From: Streptomyces alfalfae
GTDB taxonomy: Bacteria; Actinomycetota; Actinomycetes; Streptomycetales; Streptomycetaceae
Reading direction: 5' to 3'
NCBI RefSeq assembly: GCF_004127445.1
Contig: NZ_QEXM01000043.1
Coordinates: 806,001 to 870,000, forward strand
DNA: 64,000 nt
The notes under the pieces are model-generated. The model saw only the letters and a program-made list of their open reading frames with translations, was not told where the DNA came from and ran no database searches. Both the position numbers and the translations under genes were made by a program. Below are positions 28,273-36,208 of the stretch, in pieces. Every line of letters starts with the position of its first letter. The stretch's first letter is position 1.

Positions 28273-29199
28273 ATGAACGACGACTACGAACTGCTGGTCG
28301 TGGGCTCAGCCAACGCCGATCTGGTGGTCGGTGTGGAGCGCAGGCCGACGGCCGGCGAGACGGTCCTCGGTTCCGACCTGTCCGTCCATCCCGGCGGCAA
28401 GGGCGGCAACCAGGCGGTGGCCGCCGCCCGCCTGGGGGCGCGCACCGCGCTCCTGGCGCGGGTGGGCGACGACGCGCACGGCACGCTGCTGCTCGACGCG
28501 CAGCGCGCGGCCGGGGTGGACACCGTGGGCGTCCTAGTGGGCGGCGCGCCGACCGGCGTCGCGCTGATCACGGTGGACCCCTCGGGCGACAACAGCATCG
28601 TGGTCGCGCCCGGGGCCAACAAGCGCCTCACCCCCGAGGACATCCGCGCGGCGGGCAGCCTGCTCACTGCGGCGCGGGTGGTCTCCACGCAGCTGGAGAT
28701 CCCCCTGGAGACGGTCGCCGAGGTGGCGCGCGGGCTGCGGCCCGGCGCCCGCCTGGTCCTGAACCCCTCGCCGCCGGCCCCGCTGCCGGACGAGGTGCTG
28801 GCCGCCTGCGATCCCCTGGTGGTCAACGAACACGAGGCCAGGGTCATCCTCGGCGACGCGGCGGGCGAGACCCCGGAGCAGTGGGCGCGAGGGCTCCTGG
28901 CGCTCGGTCCGCGTTCCGTGGTGATCACGCTGGGCGCCGAGGGCGCGCTGACCGCCGAGCGGGGCGAGGAGCCCGTGCGGGTGGAGAGCCCGCGGGTGGC
29001 GGCGGTCGACACGACCGGTGCGGGCGACGCCTTCACCGCCGCGCTCGGCTGGCGCCTCGGCCTCGGCGAGGACCTGGTGACGGCGGCGGCCTACGCGGCG
29101 CGGGTGGGCTCGGCGGCGGTCACCCGCAAGGGCGCGCAGGACTCGTACCCGACCGCGGCGGAGCTGGCCGCGGTCGCGCCGGAGGTCACGTCGTCGTGA
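28273..29199 (+). CDS. rbsK: Ribokinase
   Basis: 308 residues of the PfkB family. The N-terminal GG-containing signature is present (VHPGGKGGNQAVAAARLGA), as is the C-terminal anion-hole motif DTTGAGDAFTAAL with the catalytic Asp. It phosphorylates ribose to ribose 5-phosphate in the cytoplasm. The ATG is preceded by CAGGGAAC. GTGA overlap with rbsD. Confidence 0.95.
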   Translation: MNDDYELLVVGSANADLVVGVERRPTAGETVLGSDLSVHPGGKGGNQAVAAARLGARTALLARVGDDAHGTLLLDAQRAAGVDTVGVLVGGAPTGVALITVDPSGDNSIVVAPGANKRLTPEDIRAAGSLLTAARVVSTQLEIPLETVAEVARGLRPGARLVLNPSPPAPLPDEVLAACDPLVVNEHEARVILGDAAGETPEQWARGLLALGPRSVVITLGAEGALTAERGEEPVRVESPRVAAVDTTGAGDAFTAALGWRLGLGEDLVTAAAYAARVGSAAVTRKGAQDSYPTAAELAAVAPEVTSS

Positions 29200-29585
29200 A
29201 GAAGTCGGGCATCCTCAACCGCCATCTCGCGGGCGCGCTCGCCGAGTTGGGCCACGGCGACACGGTCCTCGTCTGCGACGCGGGCATGCCGGTCCCGGCG
29301 GGCCCGCGCGTGGTGGACCTGGCGTTCCGCGCCGGGGTCCCGTCCTTCGCGGAGGTCCTGGACGGCCTGCTCGCCGAGCTGGTGGTGGAGGGCGGAACGG
29401 CGGCGTGCGAGGTGTCGGAGGCCAACCCGGCGGCGGCGCGGCTGCTGCGGGAGTCCCTTCCCGCCCTCGACCTGATCCCGCACGAGGAGCTGAAGGGCCT
29501 GACGGCCGGGGCGCGCCTGGTGGTCCGCACCGGGGAGGCCCGCCCGTACGCGAACGTGCTGCTGCGCTGCGGGGTGTTCTTCTGA
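29196..29585 (+). CDS. rbsD: D-ribose pyranase
   Basis: 129 residues, the usual length. RbsD interconverts the pyranose and furanose forms so that ribokinase receives its substrate. Conserved features include GHGDTVLVCDAGMPVP near the N-terminus and RTGEARPYANVLLRCGVFF at the end, including the terminal Tyr-Asn motif. The GTG start overlaps the rbsK stop and follows GGAGGT. Confidence 0.93.
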   Translation: MKKSGILNRHLAGALAELGHGDTVLVCDAGMPVPAGPRVVDLAFRAGVPSFAEVLDGLLAELVVEGGTAACEVSEANPAAARLLRESLPALDLIPHEELKGLTAGARLVVRTGEARPYANVLLRCGVFF

Positions 29586-29883
29586 GGGACGGGGGGACGG
29601 AGGGTCGGGCAGGCTGACGGGCCTGCGGGCCTGCGGGCCTGCGGGGTGACGGGATCACGGGCCGGTGGGCCTACGGGGCGACTTGCAATGCCGTCCCCGG
29701 GCGGCGGCCGGTCCGTTATACGAACACGCCTGCCCGCATTGTGACCGGATTCTACTCTTGACGTGGACACGTCTCGCCTTCAACATCAGGCAACGCACAG
29801 CTCCAAAGGCGCCCCGCGACACCCGCGTCGCCGGGCGCCTCGCACGTTCCGTCCCCACTTCTGTTCGGAATCCGGAGCCCCAC
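29586..29883. other. Intergenic leader of the aminopeptidase gene
   Basis: It begins with a G-rich run containing three direct GGCCTGCG units (about 29620-29645). Further on, 29752-29757 TACTCT could be a -10. The perfect dyad GACGTG-GA-CACGTC (29760-29773) lies at or just after the putative start point, where a repressor could bind. No gene is visible. Confidence 0.4.
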
Positions 29884-31230
29884 ATGAGACTCTCCCGAGT
29901 TGTCGGACCCGCCCTGCCCAGGGCGCTGAGACGCACCACCGCGGGCGTCGCGGCCCTCGCCGCCGCCGGGCTGCTCGCCACCGTCGCGCCGTCGGCCCTC
30001 GCGGCGCCCTCGGCGCCCGCCCCGGCGCTCGCGGCGCCCGACCTCCCGCTCGCCAACGTCAAGGCGCACCTCTCCCAGTTCCAGTCCATCGCCTCGGCCA
30101 ACGGCGGCAACCGCGCCCACGGCAGGCCCGGCTACAAGGCCTCGATCGACTACGTGAAGGGCAAGCTGGACGCGGCCGGCTTCACCACCACCGTCCAGCA
30201 GTTCACGTCGGGCGGCGCGACCGGCTACAACCTGATAGCCGACTGGCCGGGCGGCGACACGACCAAGACGCTGATGGCGGGCGCGCACCTGGACAGCGTC
30301 TCCTCGGGCCCCGGCGTCAACGACAACGGCTCGGGTTCCGCGGGCGTCCTGGAGACGGCGCTCGCGGTCTCCCGGGCGCAGCTCAAGCCCGCCAAGCACC
30401 TGCGTTTCGCCTGGTGGGGCGCGGAGGAGCTGGGCATGGTGGGCTCGCGGCACTACGTGAACAACCTGCCGTCGACGGAGCGCTCGAAGGTCAGCGGCTA
30501 CCTGAACTTCGACATGATCGGCTCCCCGAACCCGGGCTACTTCGTCTACGACGACGACCCCACGATCGAGAAGACGTTCAAGGACTACTACGCGGGCCTG
30601 AACGTCCCCACGGAGATCGAGACCGACGGCGACGGCCGCTCCGACCACGCCCCGTTCAAGAACGTCGGCATCCCGGTCGGCGGCCTCTTCAGCGGCGCGG
30701 AGCGCGCCAAGTCCAGCGCGCAGGCCCAGAAGTGGGGCGGCACGGCGGGCCAGGCCTTCGACCGCTGCTACCACTCGTCGTGCGACACGACGTCGAACGT
30801 CAACGACACGGCCCTGGACCGCAACAGCGACGCCATCGCCCACGCGGTCTGGACCCTCGCCACGGACACACCGGTCCCGCCGGGTGACGTCTACGAGAAC
30901 ACCACGGACGTCGCGATCCCGGACAACGGCGCCGCGGTGACGTCCACGGTCGACGTGACCGGCCGCACCGGCAACGCGCCCGCCGCCCTCAAGGTGGACG
31001 TCGACATCCGCCACACCTGGCGCGGGGACGTGGTCGTCGACCTCCTCGCCCCCGACGGCACCGCGTACCGCCTGAAGAACTCCAGCGGCAACGACTCGGC
31101 GGACAACGTCATCGCGAGCTACACGGTCAACGCCTCCGCCGAGACCGCGAACGGCGCCTGGAAGCTCCGCGTCCAGGACGTGGCGTCCCAGGACACGGGG
31201 TACATCAACAGCTGGAAGCTGACCTTCTGA
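29884..31230 (+). CDS. Secreted M28 aminopeptidase with P domain (S. griseus aminopeptidase-like)
   Basis: 448 residues. The ATG at 29884 starts a clear signal peptide (Arg-rich start, Ala-rich core, cleavage near residue 40). The M28 domain (about 50-325) carries the zinc ligands and catalytic Glu: AGAHLDSV, GVNDNGSGSAG, WWGAEELGMVGS, FDMIGS and SDHAPF. A C-terminal P/Homo B domain follows (DVYENTTDVAIPDNG ... YINSWKLTF, about 335-448), as in many streptomycete exopeptidases. It releases N-terminal, mainly hydrophobic, residues outside the cell. The frame is open further upstream but has no ribosome site there. Confidence 0.93.
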   Translation: MRLSRVVGPALPRALRRTTAGVAALAAAGLLATVAPSALAAPSAPAPALAAPDLPLANVKAHLSQFQSIASANGGNRAHGRPGYKASIDYVKGKLDAAGFTTTVQQFTSGGATGYNLIADWPGGDTTKTLMAGAHLDSVSSGPGVNDNGSGSAGVLETALAVSRAQLKPAKHLRFAWWGAEELGMVGSRHYVNNLPSTERSKVSGYLNFDMIGSPNPGYFVYDDDPTIEKTFKDYYAGLNVPTEIETDGDGRSDHAPFKNVGIPVGGLFSGAERAKSSAQAQKWGGTAGQAFDRCYHSSCDTTSNVNDTALDRNSDAIAHAVWTLATDTPVPPGDVYENTTDVAIPDNGAAVTSTVDVTGRTGNAPAALKVDVDIRHTWRGDVVVDLLAPDGTAYRLKNSSGNDSADNVIASYTVNASAETANGAWKLRVQDVASQDTGYINSWKLTF

Positions 31231-31246
31231 GCTCCGCCCCGCACGG

Positions 31247-31286
31247 CCGTGGCCCGGACCCGGGGATTCCCGGGCCCGGGCCACGG
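31247..31286. terminator. Bidirectional terminator between aminopeptidase and msrB
   Basis: The convergent gap holds an 11-bp outer stem (CCGTGGCCCGG / CCGGGCCACGG) and a 6-bp inner stem (CCCGGG) with a GATT loop. It serves both strands. Confidence 0.75.
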
Positions 31287-31308
31287 CGCGCGTCAGCCCT
31301 CGGCCGGC

Positions 31309-31716
31309 TCAGTCCTCGGCGGGCGTCAGCCGCAGGGAGATGCTGTTGATGCAGTAGCGCTGGTCGGTGGGCGTGGGGTAGCCCTCGCCCTCGAAGACGT
31401 GGCCCAGGTGAGAGCCGCAGCGGGCGCAGCGGACCTCCGTGCGGACCATGCCGTGCGAGGTGTCCTGGAGCAGCTCGACCGCGTCCGTGTCCTTCGGGTC
31501 GTAGAAGCTCGGCCAGCCGCAGTGCGACGCGAATTTCTCCGTCGAGGTGAACAGCTCCGCGCCGCACGCGCGACAGGAGTAGACGCCCTGCGTCTTCGTG
31601 TCCGTGTACTCACCGACGAAGGCCGGTTCCGTGCCGGCCTGGCGCAGCACCGCGTACTCCGAAGGGGTCAGCTCCGCCCGCCACTGCTCGTCCGGCTTCT
31701 CGACGTCGTACGCCAT
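31309..31716 (-). CDS. msrB: Peptide-methionine (R)-S-oxide reductase
   Basis: 135 residues. The ATG at 31716 follows AAGGGGA; the open frame extends upstream into murC but without a site. It reduces methionine-R-sulfoxide in proteins. Both structural zinc CxxC pairs are present (CRAC, CARC), as is the catalytic Cys in RYCINSISL and the SFYDP/HCGWPSF region. It lies 13 bp downstream of murC and is probably cotranscribed. Confidence 0.95.
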   Translation of the reverse strand: MAYDVEKPDEQWRAELTPSEYAVLRQAGTEPAFVGEYTDTKTQGVYSCRACGAELFTSTEKFASHCGWPSFYDPKDTDAVELLQDTSHGMVRTEVRCARCGSHLGHVFEGEGYPTPTDQRYCINSISLRLTPAED

Positions 31717-31729
31717 GGGTGCAATCCCC

Positions 31730-33124
31730 TTACTTCGACAGGTGGGCCAGGATGTGCGGGCCGAGGTCGGTGACGTCGCCCGCTCCCATGGTGAGAACGA
31801 GATCACCGGGCTTCGTCATTCCCGCGATCTCCCGCACCGCCTCGTCCTTGTCGTGGACGGCCCGCACCTCGGCGCCCGCACCGCGGGCCGCGTCGACGAT
31901 CAGATCGCTGGTGATGCCGGGGATCGGGTCCTCGCGGGCCGGGTAGATGTCCAGGACGACGGAGGAGTCCGCCAGCGCCAGGGCCTGGCCCATCTCCTTG
32001 CCCAGCTCCTGCGTGCGCGAGAACAGGTGCGGCTGGAAGAGGACGAGGATGCGGGAGTCGCCCGCGGCGGAGCGCATCGCCTCCAGGTCGGCCGTCATCT
32101 CGGTCGGATGGTGGGCGTAGGAGTCGATCACCTGGACGCCCGCGGCCTCGCCCTTGAGCTGGAGGCGGCGCTTGACGCCTGTGTACGACTTCAGGGCGCC
32201 CGCCAGGTTCCGGGACGGGATACCGAGCGCGATACCGGCGGCGAGGGCCGCGACCGCGTTGTTGGCGTAGTGCCGGCCGGGCACCGAGACGGTGAAGGTG
32301 AGCAGCTTGCCGTCGAGCAGGACGGTGACCTCGCTGGTGAGCCCCCGCGCGTTGATCTTGTGGATACGCAGGTCGGCGCCCTCGGACTCACCGTACGTGA
32401 CGACCTTGAGGCCTCCGAGGTCGCGCAGGCGGCGGGTCAGCTCGACCGCGCCCTCCTGGTCCGCCGAGATGACGAGCGTGCCGCCGGGGACGACCTTTCC
32501 GGCGAAGATCTCGAAGGACTCGTAGATCTCGTCCATCGACGCGTAGTTCGCGTGGTGGTCGAGCTCCACGTTCAGGACGATGGCGACCTCGGGCGCGTAC
32601 TTGTGGAAGCTGCGGTCGCTCTCGTCGGCCTCGGCCACGAAGATGTCGCCCTCGCCGTGCAGCGCGTTCGAGCCGGGGACGTCCAGGTCGCCGCCGATCG
32701 CGTACGACGGGTCGAGGCCGAGGGTGGCGAGCGTGACGGCCAGCATCGACGTCGTGGTCGTCTTACCGTGCGTGCCCGCCACCGCGATCGGCCGCAGGCC
32801 GTCCATCAGCGAGGCCAGGGCGTCCGAGCGGTGCACGACCGGAATGCCGAGTTCGGCGGCGCGGGCCAGCTCGGGGTTGTCGGCGCGGATCGCGGAGGAG
32901 ACGACGACGCAGGTCGCGTCGGAGGCGAGGTGGGCGGCGTCATGTCCGATGTGCACCGTGGCGCCGAGCGCGCGGAGCGCCTGAGCCGTGGCGGACTCGC
33001 GGGCGTCACTGCCGGCGACCTTGGCGCCGCGCTGGGCCAGGATCTTCGCGATCCCCGACATTCCGGCGCCGCCGATGCCGATGAAGTGCGGTCGGTCCAT
33101 GGCGGTAGGAAGGCCGGGTGCCAT
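31730..33124 (-). CDS. murC: UDP-N-acetylmuramate-L-alanine ligase
   Basis: 464 residues. It adds L-Ala to UDP-MurNAc in the first amino acid step of peptidoglycan synthesis. The N-terminal GIGGAGMSGIAKIL nucleotide-fold motif, the ATP loop AGTHGKTTTTSM and the ligase C-terminal domain (YAHHPTE, RILVLFQPHLFSRT) are all visible. I chose ATG 33124 (MAPGLPTAMDRPHF), the start usual in streptomycetes; ATG 33100 is an alternative. The gene stands outside the main mur cluster. Confidence 0.95.
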   Translation of the reverse strand: MAPGLPTAMDRPHFIGIGGAGMSGIAKILAQRGAKVAGSDARESATAQALRALGATVHIGHDAAHLASDATCVVVSSAIRADNPELARAAELGIPVVHRSDALASLMDGLRPIAVAGTHGKTTTTSMLAVTLATLGLDPSYAIGGDLDVPGSNALHGEGDIFVAEADESDRSFHKYAPEVAIVLNVELDHHANYASMDEIYESFEIFAGKVVPGGTLVISADQEGAVELTRRLRDLGGLKVVTYGESEGADLRIHKINARGLTSEVTVLLDGKLLTFTVSVPGRHYANNAVAALAAGIALGIPSRNLAGALKSYTGVKRRLQLKGEAAGVQVIDSYAHHPTEMTADLEAMRSAAGDSRILVLFQPHLFSRTQELGKEMGQALALADSSVVLDIYPAREDPIPGITSDLIVDAARGAGAEVRAVHDKDEAVREIAGMTKPGDLVLTMGAGDVTDLGPHILAHLSK

Positions 33125-33220
33125 GCGTGTGTCTCCCTGATGTGACGACGGTGCCGCTGACGTGTGCGGCCGATCAGGGCCCCAGCCTATTGCCTCGCCT
33201 CCCGCCCCCGGGCACGCGGA

Positions 33221-33260
33221 GCGCCCCCGCAAGGGGCGCGGGGAACGGCGCGAGCGACCA
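33221..33260. repeat. Dispersed streptomycete intergenic repeat, copy 2
   Basis: GCGCCCCCGCAAGGGGCGCG followed by GGGAACGGCGCGAGC forms a short hairpin (GCGCCCC / GGGGCGC). It is the same repeat type as at 21711-21743 and lies just upstream of murC. Confidence 0.6.
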
Positions 33261-33319
33261 CGGCCGACCGGCACCCGGGAGAAGAGCCGGAGCGGAGAAC
33301 CCCCGAGGCCCCGGCCAGG

Positions 33320-33790
33320 TCACGTGCTGTGGGAGAACAGTTTCAGCACCGGCACCCCCACCTTGTGCCGAGCCCGCGAGGCCCAGTCCCGGTGGAAGAA
33401 CTCCTCCACGTAGTGCGGGTCGGTCAGCACGATCACCTCGTCCGCCGACGCCTCGTCCACCAGCGCCGACAGCGCGTCCAGCGGGTGGTCCTCGATGAGC
33501 CGCCCCGTCGCACCGCAGCCCGCCGCGCGCAACGCGGCCAGCGAGACCCGCAGCGCCTGCTCACCGGGGCCCGTCGCGTCCTCACCCTCGGGGGTCGAGC
33601 CCTCCCGCGCCGCCTCGTCGAGTTCACCGAGGGCCACGTCGTCGATGGCCCGCAGGAGACGGTCCGCCTGGTCCCCCCTGGGCTGGAGCAGCACGTGGAA
33701 GCTGACCGGCTCGTCCCCGTGCAAGGTGGTGACGAACTCCACGTCCGCGGAGGTCAGGGCCTTCTCGATCATCAATACGCTTGTGAACAC
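33320..33790 (-). CDS. Universal-stress-protein-like (USP fold) protein
   Basis: 156 residues from GTG 33790 (FTSVLMIEKALTSADVEF); an upstream ATG at 33808 and a downstream ATG at 33772 are alternatives. The C-terminal part reads AALRAAGCGATGRLIEDHPLD, then ASADEVIVLTDPH and KVGVPVLKLF, which fits a USP/Rossmann-like alpha/beta fold. Relatives have sometimes been labelled indole-glycerol-phosphate synthase, which the sequence does not support: there is no TIM-barrel length or IGPS motif. Function unknown, cytoplasmic. Confidence 0.75.
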   Translation of the reverse strand: MFTSVLMIEKALTSADVEFVTTLHGDEPVSFHVLLQPRGDQADRLLRAIDDVALGELDEAAREGSTPEGEDATGPGEQALRVSLAALRAAGCGATGRLIEDHPLDALSALVDEASADEVIVLTDPHYVEEFFHRDWASRARHKVGVPVLKLFSHST

Positions 33791-33922
33791 GACAGGCGCC
33801 CTTCTCATCCGTGGGCCGTCCATGAGGCCCGCGCGGAAACCATCCTGCCCCGTGCCCACACGGGGCCTGCGAGGCTAGTCTGCCCGGCCGAAGCAAAACG
33901 GAACGAGTGATTCCACCGATTG

Positions 33923-34771
33923 TCAGCTTCGACGGTATCGGCTGAAGAGGAACCCGGCCTCCTCCAGCAGGGAGGTCAGGACGAACCGGTCCGGCGTCAC
34001 CAGCGCGGGCCCGCCGGCGATCCGCTGCGCGTCCCCCGCGGTGAGCATCGGCGACACCGTCAGGCACAGCTCGTCCAGCGCCTCCGCGGCCACGAACTGC
34101 CCGAGCAGCCGGGGGCCGCCCTCGGTGAGCAGCCGTGTGAGCCCCCGCTCGGCGAGGGCGGGCGCGACCCGCTCCGGCGCCACGGCCGCGCCCTCCCCGG
34201 CGATCACCACCTCGGCGCCCGCCTGACGGGCCGCGTCCATCCGGTCGGCGGGCGCGGCGGCCCCGGTCACCACGAGCGTGGGCGTCAGGGGCGAGGTGAA
34301 GAGGGGCAGCGAGAAGTCCAGGTCCAGGCTCGCGCTGACCACGGCGATGGCGGGCGCGGGGGTCTGACCGGCCGCCGCCCTGCGCGCGGCGAAGGCCTCA
34401 CGCGCGCGTGCCGGGCGGTACCCCTCGAGACGCACCGTTTCCGCGCCGACGACCACGGCGTCGGCGAGGCCGCGCAGGGTGCCGAAGATGCGCATGTCGG
34501 TGTCGCAGGAGATCGGCTGGGAACGGCCGTCGTGCTGGGCGGCGCCGTCGAGCGTGGAGACCATGTTGGCGCGCAGCCAGGTCGGCTCGCCCACGGGATA
34601 GGCGTAGGCCTCGGCCAGCTCGTCGAGCCCCCACTCGCGGTCGCCCACCGGCACGGCCCGGTCGCCCGCGGGCGCCGTCCGGTCAGCCGCGGGCGCCGTC
34701 CGGTCGCGACCGGGCACTCCCTGGTCGGTCACCGGTGCTGTCTGGTCGGTCACAGGAAACAGGCGTCGCAT
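33923..34771 (-). CDS. RibD C-terminal-like pyrimidine reductase
   Basis: 282 residues, RibD_C / dihydrofolate-reductase-like fold. It shows ANMVSTLDGAAQ, SDTDMRIFGTLR-type and ADAVVVGAETVRLEGYRPA segments and LLTEGGPRLLGQFV near the C-terminus. It probably reduces a pyrimidine or related NAD(P)H-dependent substrate; the deaminase domain of full RibD is absent. The first ~40 residues are an unusual tandem of a heptad DRTAPAx, coded by a repetitive stretch (34645-34760). It diverges from zapE with only 37 bp between starts. Confidence 0.85.
   Translation of the reverse strand: MRRLFPVTDQTAPVTDQGVPGRDRTAPAADRTAPAGDRAVPVGDREWGLDELAEAYAYPVGEPTWLRANMVSTLDGAAQHDGRSQPISCDTDMRIFGTLRGLADAVVVGAETVRLEGYRPARAREAFAARRAAAGQTPAPAIAVVSASLDLDFSLPLFTSPLTPTLVVTGAAAPADRMDAARQAGAEVVIAGEGAAVAPERVAPALAERGLTRLLTEGGPRLLGQFVAAEALDELCLTVSPMLTAGDAQRIAGGPALVTPDRFVLTSLLEEAGFLFSRYRRS
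34645..34760 (-). repeat. Tandem 21-bp-period repeat at the 5' end of the reductase gene
   Basis: About five imperfect units encode the heptad DRTAPAx (for example DRTAPAA, DRTAPAG, DRAVPVG). Because the unit is in frame, its copy number can vary without breaking the protein. Confidence 0.6.
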
Positions 34772-34794
34772 GCCCGGCAGTCTCGCACGCCGTT

Positions 34795-34800
34795 TAAGCT
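34795..34800 (+). promoter_or_regulatory. -10 hexamer for leaderless zapE transcript
   Basis: TAAGCT ends 8 nt before the GTG start at 34809, so transcription should begin at or next to the start codon. This supports the chosen start over the longer open frame. Confidence 0.5.
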
Positions 34801-34808
34801 GGGGAACC

Positions 34809-35900
34809 GTGTCGTCCTCCCCCGCCGCCCCCTCGCCCCGCCCCGCCGCCGAAGCGGTCCCGCGGTCCCTGTGCGCCCGCGAGCCCCACGTCCCCGCCGA
34901 CCGCCTGGTCGCGGAGATGGTGCCGCCGCCGCGCTTCGACTCGGTACGCTTCGACACGTACATCCCCGACCCGGCCCGGCCCAGCCAGACCGAGGCGGTC
35001 CGCGAGCTGAGCGGCTTCGCGGCGGGGCTCGGTGGAGCGCACGCCTCCGGGGCCGGCCGCAAGCGCTGGTTCCAGCGCAAGGCCGCCGCCCCCACGGGCC
35101 CGCGCGGCATCTACCTCGACGGCGGCTACGGCGTCGGCAAGACCCACCTCCTGGCGTCCCTCTGGCACGCCACGCCCGCCGCGCCCGCACAGAAAGCATT
35201 CGGCACCTTCGTCGAGCTGACGAACCTCGTGGGCGCGCTCGGCTTCCAGCAGACCGTGCGCACGCTGAGCGAGCACCGGCTGCTCTGCATCGACGAATTC
35301 GAGCTGGACGACCCGGGCGACACCGTGCTCGTCTCGTCCCTGCTCGCCAAGCTCGTCGAGCAGGGGGTGGCGCTGGCCGCGACCTCGAACACGCTGCCGG
35401 GCAAGCTCGGCGAGGGCCGCTTCGCGGCGACCGACTTCCTCCGCGAGATCCAGGGCCTGTCGGCGCACTTCAGGGCGCTGCGCATCGACGGCGACGACTA
35501 CCGGCACCGCGGCCTCCCCGAGGCCCCCGCCCCGTACTCGCAGGAGCAGGTCACCAAGGCCGCCTACGCGACCGGGGGCGCCTCGCTCGACGACTTCCCG
35601 CAGCTCCTGGAGCACCTCGCCAAGGTGCACCCGAGCCGGTACGGCGCGCTGACCGACGACATCGCGGCCGTCTGCCTCACGGACGTCACGCCGGTGCCCG
35701 ACCAGTCGACCGCGCTGCGGCTGGTGGTGCTCGCCGACCGGCTGTACGACCGGGAGGTGCCCGTGCTCGCCTCGGGTGTGCCCTTCGACCGGCTGTTCAG
35801 CGAGGACATGCTGAACGGCGGGTACCGGAAGAAGTACTTCCGGGCGATATCGAGGCTCACGGCACTGGCCCGTGACGCCAAGGGGCTCGTGGGCGGTTAG
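34809..35900 (+). CDS. zapE: ZapE/AFG1-family cell-division ATPase
   Basis: 363 residues. Walker A YGVGKTHLL and Walker B LLCIDEFELDDPGD are followed by the sensor-1 ATSNTLPGKLGEGRF and the family tail PVLASGVPFDRLFSEDMLNGGYRKKYFRAISRL. ZapE proteins are AAA-like ATPases linked to Z-ring stability in Gram-negatives and to mitochondrial AFG1. GTG 34809 is chosen by the adjacent -10. The role in a filamentous actinobacterium is inferred. Confidence 0.88.
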   Translation: MSSSPAAPSPRPAAEAVPRSLCAREPHVPADRLVAEMVPPPRFDSVRFDTYIPDPARPSQTEAVRELSGFAAGLGGAHASGAGRKRWFQRKAAAPTGPRGIYLDGGYGVGKTHLLASLWHATPAAPAQKAFGTFVELTNLVGALGFQQTVRTLSEHRLLCIDEFELDDPGDTVLVSSLLAKLVEQGVALAATSNTLPGKLGEGRFAATDFLREIQGLSAHFRALRIDGDDYRHRGLPEAPAPYSQEQVTKAAYATGGASLDDFPQLLEHLAKVHPSRYGALTDDIAAVCLTDVTPVPDQSTALRLVVLADRLYDREVPVLASGVPFDRLFSEDMLNGGYRKKYFRAISRLTALARDAKGLVGG

Positions 35901-36208
35901 GCACCCGGCGCAGAGCGGTGTCGGGCAGCGGGCAGCGGGCAGCGGGCAGCGGGCAGCGGGCAGCGGGCAGCGGGCAGCGGGCAGCGGGCAGCGGGCAGCG
36001 GGCAGCGGGCAGCGGGCAGCGGGCAGCGGGCAGCGGGCAGCGGGCAGCGGGCGGAGAACGGCCCCGGCGGCGCGCCGGACACGGCCCGCCGCGCCCCGGG
36101 TTCCGCGCGGCGCGTCAACGGATGGCTACGCGCGTGGTTCCCGAGCACCAAGGCGCGTGGTACACACATCCGGTCATATTCCTGTCCGCCAGCAGGAGGT
36201 TGCCCAGC
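35901..36208. other. Intergenic region with minisatellite and phoX leader
   Basis: Its first half is the 7-bp tandem array (35923-36048). The second half (36055-36208) is unique and carries possible promoter sequence near CATATT (36174-36179) and the strong AGGAGGT ribosome site of the PhoX gene. No protein gene is supported: frames through the array are open only because the unit lacks stops. Confidence 0.7.
35923..36048. repeat. 18 perfect copies of a 7-bp tandem repeat
   Basis: GGGCAGC is repeated head to tail 18 times without a mismatch, followed by a broken GGGCGGA unit. The perfect identity suggests recent slipped-strand expansion. It lies between zapE and the PhoX gene. Confidence 0.95.

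Noticed and set aside
33320..33790. Indole-3-glycerol phosphate synthase
   Set aside because: The name is attached to some relatives, but the sequence is too short and lacks the TIM-barrel motifs; it fits a USP-like fold.
35923..36048. CRISPR array
   Set aside because: The 7-bp units are contiguous with no spacers and no cas genes are near.
35918..36208. N-terminal extension of PhoX through the 7-bp repeats
   Set aside because: The repeat has no stop in any frame, so openness is not evidence; the twin-arginine signal and AGGAGGT site place the start at 36209.
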